From Caenorhabditis remanei (lineage: Eukaryota; Nematoda; Chromadorea; Rhabditida; Rhabditidae): a stretch of 64,000 bases of DNA. Positions 20,836-33,623 of the stretch are shown in pieces (the first letter of the stretch is position 1; each line of letters opens with the position of its first letter). The notes beneath the pieces are model-generated. The model saw nothing but the letters and a program-made list of their open reading frames with translations. It was not told the origin of the DNA and ran no database searches. Both the position numbers and the translations under genes were made by a program. The DNA lies in assembly GCF_010183535.1 (NCBI RefSeq), contig NC_071329.1:11222001-11286000 (forward strand). Direction: 5' to 3'.

Positions 20836-22558
20836 TCATACGGTAACTCGTCTTCTTTCGGGACTATACGATTTGGATAATGGAAGAATTACAGTATTTC
20901 TTCTTGGGAAATGCGTCCATTTTGGTCTTGCAAATCTCCATTCGAATCCAGCCAAACTGTAAGTATAGGTGTGACCAAACACTTCGAAATGTCTTGCCAT
21001 TCTATGGATTATTATTTCTGAAATGATAATGAGTTATATTAGATTTACAGAAGTAGGTTGACCTAGAATCAAAACAATTCCAGCAACACCATAAATAATT
21101 ATGCAGAATTTATATAGTTGAATGAAATGAGTTGTTTGGAGAACAGTAGCCTGAAAACTCGAAGGTCTCTCAATTTTCGAATCTAGGAACTTACAGTCTG
21201 AGACTGAGAAGTGACAGCATTATAGGCTGGAAATGCTGCAATATATCGAGAACGGACAGTGTCATAACCGTTCTTTGTGTATGCAACTGCACGGTTGAAC
21301 CTCTCTCGTAGGCCTTTTATGTTTCTAAAACATGGATTTAGATGAATGTGAAACAGAAAACTGACTTATTCACTGCATATGCTAGATACTCAGGAGCCAT
21401 GATTTTGTCTCGAACAAATAATATTTTAGAATGAAAATCGAAATAAGTGATATCAGATTGAGCAAGATCACTAGCAACTGCAGAAAACCCAACATGCTTG
21501 TCTTGACCAATAACCAAATTGATGTCATCATCTGCGCCGAGAAACACTATTCTGAAAAATGACTTTTGTCTTTTATCCCTAAGTTTTCAGTTATATTCTG
21601 ACCTCGATTTGAGTCTATCCAGTCGCTTACACTGTTCTGGATTACACCAAAGATACGGAGTATATCCTCTTTCTTGTATAACAAGTGTCCATCCCTTGTG
21701 TTCAACTGACTCGAGGACTCCATCCAATGTATTGAATATTGTGCCTCGATGATGAGATAAAAGAAGAAAACTTTTCAGCTTTGCTTCATAATAAGTGATT
21801 ATCACTTGACAACACCATAACCAGATACCAACTATCACAAGTGCACAAATGGGTGACGAGATTTTGAACTGAAACTGTCGAATGATACCTGGAATAATAA
21901 CTAACGTTTCGATGAAAGTATGTAGAATCTGTACCAGAACAGCTAACAATCATCCAATCCCATATTGTCCGAATTCTTTTATCAAATATCCATGTATACA
22001 GATATACCAATGCTCCAATTATTATTCCGAAACTGATCAAGATTGCAAGTGTCTGAAAAATGGATTCTGATTAAATAACAGATGGATGGATGCTATACAT
22101 CGTAATCGAAAAGACCCATTATATAATCCGCTACTGCGATTTCTGGAATTTCCCGCACCAAATATCCATAGTAAACGAACCCGATTGGAGTAGTAAAATC
22201 CACCTGAATTTTGAAATTTTTAATGAGAAAAAAGAAAAAAACAACCTTTTTCATTCTTTCTAATGTTTGACGAGCTGTAACCAAAGTGATATCTGCTGTG
22301 CCGTTGCCAACCTGAACTGATCTCAATTTTAATAGATTATTTATAATTTAATCAAACCATGTCAATGGATTGTTCAATATCTGCATCAATTTGTATGATA
22401 GTTCCAGTTGAGTTCATGACTTGAAACGTTAAATCAAGAAATTCCACTTCTGCTCCTGGCTTTGGACATGAGAATGACCAGCAGTAGTTTGATAATGCCA
22501 CGTATGGAACATCTGTCTGATAGCCAACTGCTTTTAGATCTTTGAATCCTTTTTTCAT
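20836..22558 (-). CDS. Divergent ionotropic glutamate receptor-like channel
   Basis: Nine exons in phase: 22558-22358, 22311-22246, 22203-22099, 22052-21935, 21888-21603, 21551-21366, 21324-21195, 21150-21063 and 21017-20836; 453 residues. It reads as S1 lobe (NGTADITLV, DFTTPIGFVYYGYLV), a first membrane helix (about residues 125-145), a pore segment with SCSG, a helix ending ITYYEAKLKSFLL, the S2 lobe, and a last helix (about 377-398). The cytoplasmic tail ends RVTV. The amino-terminal domain of classical GluRs is absent, as in ionotropic-receptor-like proteins. The start follows an AATTTCAG acceptor, so it may be trans-spliced or lack an unseen 5' exon with a signal peptide. Related to the gene at 51998-53835. 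Ligand unknown. Confidence 0.78.
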
Positions 22559-23160
22559 TCTCTGAAATTCATGAAAATAACAATAACAAATGATGTGGCG
22601 AACATGTTATAGCAGACATCAAAAAAATTAAATGAGTTCAGTTTACAGTGATCTTTTGAAGTTTTCCCAAAGACTATTGAACCTGAGCCAAAATTTGAAT
22701 CGTTTTCAAGTAGGAGGTATCGAATGACGTTCGAATCAGAACCATATGAAACAATTCAATTGGCGAAGCAAAGAATCCGAAGAGCCAAGAACATAGGGAA
22801 GGGCTGGTGAAACTTTGCGGTGATTAGAAAAACGAAAAACCGGCAACTTATAATAGAAAATTTGTTGAGAGAAAGCAATTTTCCAACTTGGCTTCTACTA
22901 GAAGACCACCTAGTATCCCTTTCTGTTGTCTAAATTGACCAAATATCTGTCATTTGATACCTTTTCTCTCTTTGTCTCCTAAATAATTATATTTGCAGTA
23001 TTAGACGCGTATTATATATGAACGTGTTGTTCTGGTTAATAATTCACTCCTCTTTCCATTTGTTTAGGAGATAAAATGTATTGCTAATCGTTTTAAATCC
23101 AAGGGATACGTTTGGAAATATTCTTCCAAAAATCAAGAATTCAACTCGATTAATTGGAAA
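22559..23160. other. Divergent intergenic region
   Basis: Separates the minus-strand receptor-like gene from the plus-strand gene at 23161 and probably serves both as promoter. A missing 5' exon of the receptor could lie here, but I found no convincing signal-peptide exon. Confidence 0.35.
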
Positions 23161-24326
23161 ATGTCGAGTCCAGAAGAAGGAAATGGACCAGAGAAAAAGG
23201 AGTCGGAGAATGAGTTAGCGGCCCCCACCGGCCCCAAAGTAAAGGCTAAATGTCGTGAAAAAGAGGAAAAATCGCCAGCGAAACCATCGGAATTATCGAA
23301 AATGGAGAGAAAAGAAGTGAAAAATATGAATAAGTCAACAAGAAAGGACGCGAAAAGCGCGCGAATGGGTCCGAGAACATTGAAACCAATGGCAGTGAAA
23401 GCGGAAGAGAGATCGAGAAAAAGTGTTCGTGAGGCACCGGCTAAATCGTATCACTTTCAGACACCGTAAGTTTATTTTTTGATGGCCAATGAACCAATAG
23501 CAGGTTTAATCTTTTACAGAAAAGATGAAACGGAATTGGCATGTCTCCAACTTGAAGGTGAACTGGCTCAGCAAACAAAAGCTATGGAAGAATACAGAGT
23601 TAGTTTTTAAATAGTTTCCCATTGGAATAAGTTTCAATTTCAGTTCGCAATGCAACAAATCTATAATATTCTGGCAATAATGATCAGACGTGGAAACGGG
23701 ACAACTGATGCTGATAATTTCAAAAGTGACAAGGGACAAGCTGCAGCTGAGAAATTGAACAGAGAAGTGGTTCAGACGGAAAACTTCTGGAAAACTGATA
23801 CGAGATTGCAACCAGCATTTAATGATTCTATTGCGAAGAATACGACAATTCTAGCAGCTGCTGAGCGACATTTACAAGAACAAGGACCCAAACATTTGAA
23901 GAAAACGAAAAGATTCTTGAATGATCATTGGCTGAGAGTTTGTTTCTTATTTCATTTGATTAATCAGTTCAATATGTTTTCAGTACGTCGACATGAAGAA
24001 GACATTGGCAAAAATAGTGAAACAGCAAAAACCAGATAGTCAAGGTGCACGTGATGAACAAATCAAGGCGATTACTGTATTTGTCAAAGAAAAATACTTG
24101 AATATGAAATCGATTCATTTGGGCGAAATTCAAAGTGTCATTGCTGAATTGAGTGTCAGTTTTTCCTGCACAGCTTCCAATTGGATTTGTAAATTACTTT
24201 CAGCTTTTTCATCATACTTCTTCTGCTTCTTGGCATCAAATTGCTGAACGAAAACCTCCGAAAGCGGGATATGTACCAGAGACATTCGATTTCAAACAAT
24301 TTTTCGCCCCACCTCCAAAGACTTAG
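23161..24326 (+). CDS. Charged protein of unknown function
   Basis: Exons are 23161-23465, 23520-23598, 23644-23937, 23984-24154 and 24204-24326, all in phase, giving 323 residues. I do not recognise the family. The first ~100 residues are Lys/Glu/Ser-rich and disordered, with no signal peptide or membrane segment. From about residue 105 a helical region follows (ETELACLQLEGELAQQ, AMQQIYNILAIMIRR), then a long helix-rich segment to about residue 285. The C-terminus is Pro-rich (FAPPPKT). Splice sites are canonical and the frame is well kept, so it is a real gene. A nuclear or cytoplasmic location is likely. Confidence 0.8.
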
Positions 24327-25665
24327 AATTCCATTCTTCTCTCCGAATTTCTACTAATAAAAATTATTATTACTAATTATTTTTTTAACATTATATTGAT
24401 TCAAAATTTAAGACACATTCAACTGGTGACGTTGGGTGCTTTCATTATTAACTTTCAAATAATCATTTCAATCCACCTGATTTCTGAGTCCTTTCCCAAA
24501 TTCGTGCTGATCGTGACGTCAGTTCTTTTTTCATGATTTATGATAATAGGAAGGGAATCGAGAAAACGTGTGTTCGGAAGGAAGAGCAAACAATATAGGA
24601 ATTGATTTGTATGTATTTTAATTTTTTATTTTTAAAATTGAATTTCGTGATTCTAGAACAATGAAAAAAGATTATCTCTATGTTGCGTTTATTAATAAGT
24701 CAATGGTGTCAACAACTGAGATACTGTAACTAGACCCTACAGGCACATTTAAAGATCAAACAAACAGTGAAGCATGTCACTGATATTATTCCGGTAAAAT
24801 TAAATTTTTTGTTCCAGGCTCTCATTGAAAGTCCACGGGAAAGATTTTAATAAGTTTCACACGTCATTCTAGATCAAACTCCCAAAAAAAGATTTTGATT
24901 TCTTTCCTGTGGCTGATCAAATATGACGAATTCTTTATTCTTTGCTTTCCCTCAAACTGACATCAACTTTTTCCAGATTGACAGTACCTTTCGTACTGCA
25001 TTTGATCCGGAAAATAAACGGTTTGATTCGTGATTTTTATTCGCCTCCTACGGTTTTAGTACAGTTTAAACAGACGTTGTAAACGATAAAAATATATTGA
25101 AATCATGATATATACGGTCAGAAGAGAAAACGGTGTTTATTCAGCTGAAAATCGGATTGTTGTATAAAAGAAACGGGTCAAATTGAGACGAATTATCGAA
25201 TTGAACACTTAATTTTTCACTTTTCATCTTACCTATTTCTTAGTTCAGATTGTCTAGTTGAGACTCAAAATATGACGAGTTTCATGTTTTTTTTTGTGAA
25301 ATTTTATAAAGATACAAAGATTGTGATTTGTATTTCAATCTTTCCAGGATTCAATTAACAAGAATTTCGTTCTAAAACCTAACCAACAAAAAATCATCAC
25401 TCCCACGTTCAGTTACCGGTCTCATCACTTCCTTTAAACATTTTCATGGACAAAAAAAGAAATTGAAAAGTGTGTAAACAGTTGGCTGATAAGAGAGAGA
25501 GAGAGTAATACTCTTTTTGGAAATCATAAATTCAGATGGACAGGCGGTGCTCAAATATTTGATAAAGCAACTATAAATTAACACTAACGACTCGGTTCTA
25601 ATTATACTTATTTTTGATTTTTCTGAATTAATCAATCCAGTTAATAACTTTTCTGAACTTTCAGA
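24327..25665. other. Intergenic region upstream of lys-8
   Basis: No gene seen. AATAAA-type signals follow the previous gene near 24357. The right half probably contains the lys-8 promoter, with two TGATAA sites close to the gene. Confidence 0.4.
25486..25563. promoter_or_regulatory. GATA-type sites upstream of lys-8
   Basis: CTGATAAGA at about 25486-25494 and TGATAA at about 25559-25564 lie 100-180 bp before the lys-8 ATG. TGATAA is the core site of the intestinal GATA factor ELT-2 in Caenorhabditis, and lys-8 is an intestinal lysozyme gene, so control by such a factor is a reasonable inference. Confidence 0.4.
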
Positions 25666-26770
25666 ATGCTTCTCAAATCAGTTGTACTGGTTTCTGCCTT
25701 GGCAGTTCTTGCCCATACAGTTCCTGCATCTATTAAAAAACTTCCATTTGTGGACTCATCTCTTCCAGTAAAATTTAGACAAGTTATCGCTGAAGTTGCT
25801 CCACGAGTCCCTTCCAACTTGGCATCATATGCCTTTGGAGTTGATTTGTCAGTTCCTGCTTCACTGGCTCAACTTCAATGCATTCGACAATCTGGATACG
25901 CAGCAGTTTTTGTTCGGTTAGAATTTCAATAATTTAGGGAAGAATGAAACAATGAATATTTCAGTGCATACAATCCAGCTGGACAAGGATCATTCGATTC
26001 CAACTCCTGTAATACCATTCAACAAGCCTACACTGCTGGCCTTGGAACTGAGATTTACATGACTCCTCAACCATCATCCGGAAAACAAGGATATCAACAA
26101 TTGGATGAAGTTTATCAAGGATTGAATCTCGCTGGAATTACAATCAGATCCATCTGGATCCAGGTCACTTCTCCAACTAACTGGCCAAGTAACCCAACCA
26201 CCAATGTCAATTTCATCAACAGCATCGTCTCTAGAGCCAGAGTGAGTAGCTTTTGACTGAGGAACAATATCATTCCTGATCTTTCCATCACGAATTTTTC
26301 GTAGGGTAATTTGACAATTTGCATGCGATGAAGAAAAAGTTAACCCGATTATAGTCAAATTTTCGGCTGATATGACAAGGTTAAGAAGAAGAAAAATAAT
26401 TGTATCAAAAAAAGGAAACTTCAACAAAAATGACTTTCAGCAATACGGAATGACGGTTGGAATCTATACTTCCTATTACGACTGGAATCAGATTACTAAC
26501 GGATGGAGCAGCATTGGAAATGATGTTCTTCTCTGGTATTGGAATGTTCTCGGAGGAGGAGTTAACGGAGAAACTCCAGCTAATTTTGCTGATTTCCGTG
26601 CATTCGGATGTTGGACTACTCCATCTGTCAAACAATTCGCTCAAGTTGAACAAGTATGTCAACTCACTGTAAACAGAGATGTATATGCTGCCGGAACAAT
26701 GCTCAAGGCTGCTGATAATGTTGTAGAAGACGGAAAGATTTATGCTGGAGGATTCATTCAAACGAATTGA
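25666..26770 (+). CDS. lys-8: Invertebrate (Entamoeba/GH25-type) lysozyme LYS-8
   Basis: Exons are 25666-25916, 25965-26241 and 26441-26770, giving 285 residues, close to the C. elegans length as I recall. The signal peptide covers residues 1-17. YAFGVDLSV is the first strand of the GH25 barrel with its conserved Asp. RAYNPAGQGSFD, EIYMTPQPSS, IRSIWIQVTSPTNW and LLWYWNVLGGG follow in family order. The usual GH25 D-x-E at the WIQV strand is not evident, as in nematode lys-8-type proteins, so muramidase activity is not assured. Secreted, probably into the gut lumen, for digestion of or defence against bacteria. Confidence 0.92.
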
Positions 26771-27027
26771 ACATTCCTATCCCTGTTCTACTTATACTTC
26801 TTCATTTCTTAAATAATTGTCAATGCGTTTTCTGAGAGTAAATGTATCCCTTATTACATAGAATCAGCTGTCCCGAACAGATGAGCGGTCTGTAAATCAC
26901 CTTTATGAGTTCCCTACAAAGATCTAAAGTTTTCAAACAAAGACATTTTATTTCAAAGTAGAAAAAACAACAGGAGAAAATAACAAAAAAAGAACTAACA
27001 TGCATATTACCAGTAGTAAGTTTACTT

Positions 27028-28364
27028 TCAGTTTTCAATATCTATATCGGAAGTTTCTTCGCGTTCGTGAACGAAATTATCATCAGGAACTCTAATGAAT
27101 TCGTTTCCATAAATTTTGTATGTATGCACTTCTTCTTGCGGTACGAAATTTGGAAGTGCATCTTTCAGGAGTCTTCCACGTGAACTGAAATCCAACGACG
27201 AGAAATGTTTTCGGCACATAAAGTTAAGAGAATTCTCTTTCAGACGTTCTCCAAATCTTTCTCCTAAATGTTTCACCCAAGAAACAATTCGTTGTCGAGT
27301 TTTCGGAACATTGAGCATAAGTTCCTTTTCATTAACTTCGAGGCAGTAACAGCATTTTAATGGTTTTCGGAGAGGCACTAAGGGAGTATAAACTTCGTCC
27401 GTAGGAAGATGAAGTGGTTCTCTTCTAATAATTCGAAGCATTGAAGATGATCCTGATTCTTCATCATCAAATCTTTGTTTTCTTGGTTGGCGAAAACATT
27501 TTGGCACAATCGTATCCACTTTGGCGATTGCTTTGCATTCTACTGTCTCATCGATAGGAATATCTTCTTCTTTAATCACGGGTCCGATTACTGCCTGAAA
27601 TAAAACAATTAACTTGATGAATTCAAGACTAAAGCACTCACAGTAGCTTCCGGATGATTCAACATGAACGCATAGGCATATTGCAACAATCTTGTCTCTC
27701 TCACAGAACTTCTTGTGATGTAGGCGACCAACTTTTCAACTTGTTCACGTTTGCGTGGGCGTGCTTTGAATATGGCAGCTGCACTTCCAACTCCGAACAT
27801 TCTTAAAATTTCTGAAGAAGTTTCCGAAAAGTGTGATGAGCATGTGAAAAATGGTGATTGTTTGTAGGCGCTGTTCGCCTTCGAAATTTCGAGCTGCCGA
27901 CGGAAAATTGCTGAGAGAACTATGAATATTTTTTCGATCTCATCTGTGAGAATAGCAATTTCAGAAGTAGATTTTATGCAGTTACAAACAAGACAAAGGC
28001 GATGACTTCTGTAAAAAGAAATATGGAAGAAAAGTAACAAAAATGCGGTACATTTTATACGGCGGCGTTCGAACGTTTGAATAGTTCATCACTTGATTGT
28101 TTGTAGCTGACCTTCCGAAATTCCTTGTATGCGTTGACTGTCCAAATGGAATAATTGTACGAGAGATCAGCACATACTTTCGTTTTCTTGTTAATGATTC
28201 AGGTTCGATTTGACTGAAAGAAAAACAACGAGATAGACTTATAATCAAACCAATGATTAAAATACTGCTCACTGTTTCGTGTTTCGATTAGATTCCTCTT
28301 CGTATTTTCCAGTCGGGGAAGATGATTCGCTGGTTGTACTACTAGTCTCACTAGTCACTGACAT
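27028..28364 (-). CDS. THAP-domain zinc-finger protein with LIN-15-like module
   Basis: Exons are 28364-28273, 28213-28112, 28008-27642 and 27594-27028, in phase, giving 375 residues. The N-terminus is Ser/Thr-rich. A Cys cluster CLVCNC (about residues 70-75) is followed by a helical block (LTDEIEKIFIVLSAIFRR, then EILRMFGV) like the module of LIN-15A-type nuclear proteins; that similarity is from memory and uncertain. A THAP domain lies at about residues 269-343: C-Y-C at 269-271, W near 293, C-R-K-H at 314-317 and LPNFVP at its end, matching C-x2-4-C...W...C-x2-H...P. It is probably a DNA-binding chromatin regulator. The acidic tail ends in SDIDIEN. Confidence 0.82.
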
Positions 28365-28916
28365 TTCTACAAATAATTTTAGAAGGAAAGTATTGGGAAA
28401 ACGCAAACAAAGGCTAGACAAAAGATCGCGAAATGAAAAATATCTCGAGCTTCAACCTGAAAATAAATCCCGCCCACAGTTGGCAAGTACCGCACAGTTT
28501 CATGCATGCGGGATTTCGCGTTTATTTTTTAAAAATTAAATTACATTTGATAAAGCAGAATAAGTTCAGATACTATAGTTTCTGACGCCTGCGTCGTTTG
28601 TGTTAGATAACATGTTATCTAGAAGAAAGGTTACATAATTTCTAATAAAAAATAACTATATGATTTCTAAAATGCAGAAGAAATTGTACAATACATAAAG
28701 GCGTTCGTTCGACAAGTATTAAAGCGAAAAAATTAAGGCAGCAAAGAATTTGGCACTGTGTGTGAAGGGAACTAGATATAGGTTCTGGGGACTAGAAAGA
28801 GGTGAATTAAGTATGCAAATAAAGATTAAAATGTGAGGATTGAAAAATTGGAAAAGTCTATAATTAAAATGTACAAAATTATGTGATGTTCAACAGCTCG
28901 ATGTCTATTTCTGCGG
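28365..28916. other. Spacer between THAP gene and cdc-14 3' end
   Basis: AT-rich, holding the promoter of the THAP gene on one side and the cdc-14 3' UTR on the other. Nothing else seen. Confidence 0.35.
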
Positions 28917-31900
28917 TCAGGTGTTCGTTGTTGGCTTACGTTTCTGAAAATAGGACGACTTGGGCGCGCGAAACTTATTCCATTTTTGCATTGCGAAAAT
29001 GTTCTATCAAAAGAAAACTTACCCCAAGAAGAGCTTCAGTGTTTGCAGCTAAACCTGCACCAGGTATAACATGAGCATCTTTTCTTGGTCGGATAGCATA
29101 TGATTTGCCATTTGCACATAATTCTACTCTAACCCCGTTTGATGGGTACGGTCTTGGTCTAGATACTTGAATCTTTTTCAGTGAAGATGTGGATTTCGAA
29201 GAGGATGGCATAGACAAAATCCGTTTAGGTGTTTTAGTTTCAGCAGTAAGCGTACATTTGGATATCTGGAAATTGATTGGAACTGAGTGGTGAATCATAA
29301 AATAATGTACAACGTTTATTTATTCTCCTGCAGTAAAATTAAAAACTAGTTGGTTAGATGCAATAGAAGTGATATCCATTAATAAGGTGGAGCAATACGT
29401 AAAAGGAGCAATATGAAGAGCACACGTGACAAACAAAAACAGGGCGTACACGATGTGAAGAGAAAATAAAAAACTAAGCGTTTAGTAAGGATTCGAGAAT
29501 TTGTTGATAATTTTAGTTGTTGTACAGGAAACTTGTAAATTCACAGAATACCTCGAACTTTTCGAAAAGTCACCCGGAAAATGTAAAAATTCGAAAGTAG
29601 TGCAGATAAAAAGAAGGTAACAGAACAAATAAAACGTATAATCAGAAGAATAGAGATACAGTAGTACAAAAAATATTATACCATTACAGTCATTTCCGTA
29701 CACTGCCCCGTGTCATATACGCAGCTGGGAGTGCTGATGTGGATGCAGAGCCACGTGTCATTGTTGTTGACTTTTTCTCTCCAATGAATCTATTTGATGG
29801 AGTGAAGACTTGACTTGAAGTAAAATTATGAGGTGACAACGGAGCACGTGCTGATGAAGGTCGATGAGCCATAACGAGATGTGGAGAATCGAGAGGCACC
29901 CGAACAAGACCAAACTGCAACGAGATACAACACGGTCACAGCCACTTCACGATATTTAAGAAAAAGGGGAAATGGAGTGATGGTCCTTATAGGAAGGAGC
30001 ATGCAACTGGGAAGAATTGATTAAAAGAAAATTTTCTACATGCAAAATGAAGAATTATCACTACTGACAGATTTGTCATGAAGCGGGTCCTAAGACACTT
30101 CCCTACTTTCATATTATCCTAATTTCTCACCTGTGGCTGCAGACTGAATGGAGTAGATGTTGTTGATCCCATAGGCTTCTCTGACCGGAGTCGGCTCTTA
30201 TAAGTTCCATTTAGAGTACCATCAGGATATGCAGGAGACATAGGTTTTATAGGAGTAGTTGGCGACAAATATCTTGTTGCTTCACTTCTACGAGAAGCCA
30301 TCGAAGGAAATACAGCAGATGCCGGCTGGAAAAACATCAATATTATTCGAAAAATAAGAGAAATTGGTAAAGGGTTAAGGAAATGCAACAGTTTCTAGAC
30401 AACAACACTTAGTTCTAGTAAGCAAAAAAGACTGAAAAAAGGAAACGAATAAATTATAGTGACACACGATGATACCTCATATAACAACGAGTTGTGAAAC
30501 CTGTAGCTCTCGTTGCCCTGAAATTGAATTCTGTACCTGTGTGTCCGGCGAAAAATTGTCAAAAATTCAACTGGTATGGTCCCACTATCATTAATCATGT
30601 TTCAGTTTCAGTAAACGTACCGTTCTTGTCAAAGTTCCTGCGTTACCGCCTGACGAGTTTCTCGTTCTATATGCCACATTTCCATTAGATGGTGTTTTTG
30701 ACTGACGGCTACTAGTTCCAGATGACGAAGGTCCGTTCTTGGATGGAGTTATCATGATTGGTTCACGGTTTCGGTTTAGGTACGCTTGACTTGGCACTGC
30801 CATTTGTGGAGCCGAATGCTTGACGAATCGTCGAGATGAAGAACTGCTTGGAGCTTGTTCGGCTTCATGTTGATGTTTTGCTTTGAGTTGGAGAAGTCGA
30901 TCTCCTTGAGATCTTCCTTGCTCATCTAGTGCTGTTTCATCGACAATGCGAGTTGTTCTTACAGATCGGCTCGTTCCAGGAATTGCTGATGAAGAAACAG
31001 AAACTGGGGTAACATCTTTCCCGTTTTGAACTTGAACTTTTCTCCGGAGAATGTTTGGTCGAGTATTCTCTCTACTTTTCGCTCTTCTTTCTTCTCCCAA
31101 GTTTATATCATCAACTTGGTTGACAAGCCTTCTAACGCTCCTTTTATCTTCTCTATTTGGAATGAGGTGTACTCCGTTCGAATGAGATAATGACCAACAG
31201 AATTTCTGCTTCTCGACCAAGTATGGCTGTTGTGGTCCAATTACTGATCCAGGTCGACATACTCGTAGCCATCCCATACACTCTCCTGCAGTCAATCCAA
31301 ACTCTTTCATCATCCAACAAGCGATCAGAGTTCCTGTCCTCCCGAGCCCAGCTTTACAATGTACGGCAACTCCTCCTTTCGCATTATCAACAACATTGAT
31401 AAATTTCAGCATTATCTCATCCGAAGGTGTACTTCCATCAACGAAGAATAAGTCAACGTGATCGAATCCGGCTCTTGTGAATTTCGATGCATCATAATTC
31501 TTCGCATTCAGTCGAACAATAGTTGATACTTTGGTTTTATGAAAATATTCAAAGTAAACTTCTGGAGAATGGTATGGATACCCATTTTCCTCCCGACTCT
31601 CATTGTGGGGACCACAAAAACTTAAGATTTTCCCAGGAATTATCCAATTGAAATCTCCATTTTCAACGCGTTCATAATGCTCGTATTCTTCGTGGTCGAA
31701 ATTCGTGAAGTCGAGCCATCCGAATTTCAATGCTTTTTCTATTCCACGAAGAACGTCGTGCACGTGGAGAAGATACTGTGGAGCACCCATTGACGCATCA
31801 CGGAAACCAATCAACTTCGGCCCTTCGGTGTTGGCAACTTTCAAGTATGCATCATCGGCGGAGAATCCTTGATATATTATCTGAAAAATAACCAATTTTT

Positions 31901-32422
31901 GGTTACATAATACCTTTATCAAGATGGTCCAATTTAACCGGGTGCATGACTTACCAAATAAGCTCCAAGGACATATGCAGTATTCACTCGTATTTTATCG
32001 TAGTCACCAGATCCATCTTCTTGACAGAAGAGCACTAGCCGCCGGCCTCGTTTCTCTTCGATCTAGATTAGATGTTTATCAGATTTTTCCAATAATTTTG
32101 CTCTTACCTCGAGGAGTTTATCTATTTGAACACATAACCGATAAAGAACTGATAGGTTCCATGGACCAAAGTCTTCATAAAAAGGTTCATAGTGAAATTT
32201 ATTGTTAACACTGACGAAGCACGTCTTCTTGACGGATTTATCGGATTTGTCGATTGCATCTGGGTTTGGAAAACATCCGAAATAGAGTTGATTGGGAAGC
32301 AACTGAAAAGTGAGTTTCAGAATTCAGAATCTTCGATTTACACTGTAACTTACTTCCGTCAAAGTGTTTTGTTCAACGTTGTTATTAAGGTGATGTCGCC
32401 GTGGGGAGTGGTCTTCTCTCAT
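28917..32422 (-). CDS. cdc-14: CDC14 dual-specificity phosphatase, with alternative 3' exons
   Basis: Exons are 32422-32354, 32302-32108, 32062-31955, 31880-30621, 30517-30476 and 30325-30131. They continue either to 29914-29690 (ends in its own stop) or to 29265-29023 and 28943-28917. All joins are phase 0, so many combinations stay in frame. The N-terminal CDC14 domain (YFGCFPNP, LGAYL, EDFNW-type surroundings) leads into the catalytic domain with HCKAGLGRTG; the nucleophile Cys is about residue 299 and Arg about 305. The tail is Ser/Arg-rich and disordered. Failure to splice at 30620 gives a third end (stop near 30591). The phosphatase removes CDK phosphates, in mitotic exit, cytokinesis and quiescence. 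An acceptor TTTTCAG near 32464 may be the trans-splice site. Confidence 0.93.
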
Positions 32423-33620
32423 TTTGATATTATTTTATTATCTACCTCCTCTAGCAGTGCATTCCGTATTGCCTGAAAAGGAAAGTGGGTTAGCAGTGAT
32501 GAGTGTACTGTCTTTTTCGGTGAATAAATACACATGAATTGACTCAGCTGTTACGGAGAAAAGAGCCGAGAGGGTTGTGACAAACAAAAGAATTCAGTAG
32601 TACGGTCCGTAAAAAAACATGGGAACTTCGGAAAAATCAATTGATTATGCGATAAGATGTCAAGAAACAACGGGAAAAGTGACATGCGATTGGGTGGGGC
32701 TGGGAGAAGAAATAAACACGGGTCACACAGAGTGTACCTCTTTCTCTCCCACTGAATGATGATGCACCCCGAGAAAGAGAATGAGAGAATAGGAAAACCA
32801 CGGAGGAACAGAGAACCCGCGGGGGGTTGGCAGAGTGCCAATTGTTCAGTCACATTGACTGTCCAACATTTGAATTTGTTTGCAGTAGGGCGCTATTGCA
32901 ATGGTAATGTTACTAGATAATAAAGAGCGGAAAGTCATGGAAAGGATTGGTATGGAACAATGGAATGTAGAAAAACAGGTTCCAAATGAAATATAGTTTT
33001 TGAACTAATGTATATTTGATACCTGATATTAATTGCATGAGAATTAAATAAAAGTTTTATCTGCGACACTAGCTTATGAATAAAACTTAATCTGGGAAAA
33101 TAAAAAGCTAATATCAAAAATCAGAAACTTCTATAAGTAAGATTCTAGATATTTTTGAAAGTGTGACTTTTGTTATGATTTTTCTATAAAACAAAAATGT
33201 TTTGACTCGGTATAATGAATATTTTGAAAATGGTACAGTTAATAAATACGCATAATAGCTACATCTGAATCTGAAGCATTAAATGGGAGTTCTAGCGAGA
33301 AAAATAATTAACAGCTGAAGAAAAAATGGATGAAGATACCAAAAAGAATGATTGGACTTGGTTATCAAAAGTATGAATAAAATATCACTTCTGCAAAAAA
33401 AGAATGAAAAAAGTACTGATAACATTTCTGTAAAAATTAAATTTCAAAAAATCGGCTAAATGCTGTGTCGATTTACGGTAAACAAAGCGCGAGGGCGGAA
33501 TTGCGGAGCGTTGTCGTTGAATCCCAAAAACTTGAAAAAAATTCAGTTTTTCCGTTTTCTTGTCGGTTTTCGAACAATCATATTTAATAACATAGCTTTT
33601 TTGTTGTAAAGTGTGTTTTC
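32423..33620. other. Divergent promoter region between cdc-14 and the TTC4 homologue
   Basis: About 1.2 kb between two divergent genes. No coding signal. TGTGTTTTCAG at 33612-33622, directly before the TTC4 ATG, is an SL acceptor candidate. Confidence 0.4.
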
Positions 33621-33623
33621 AGA

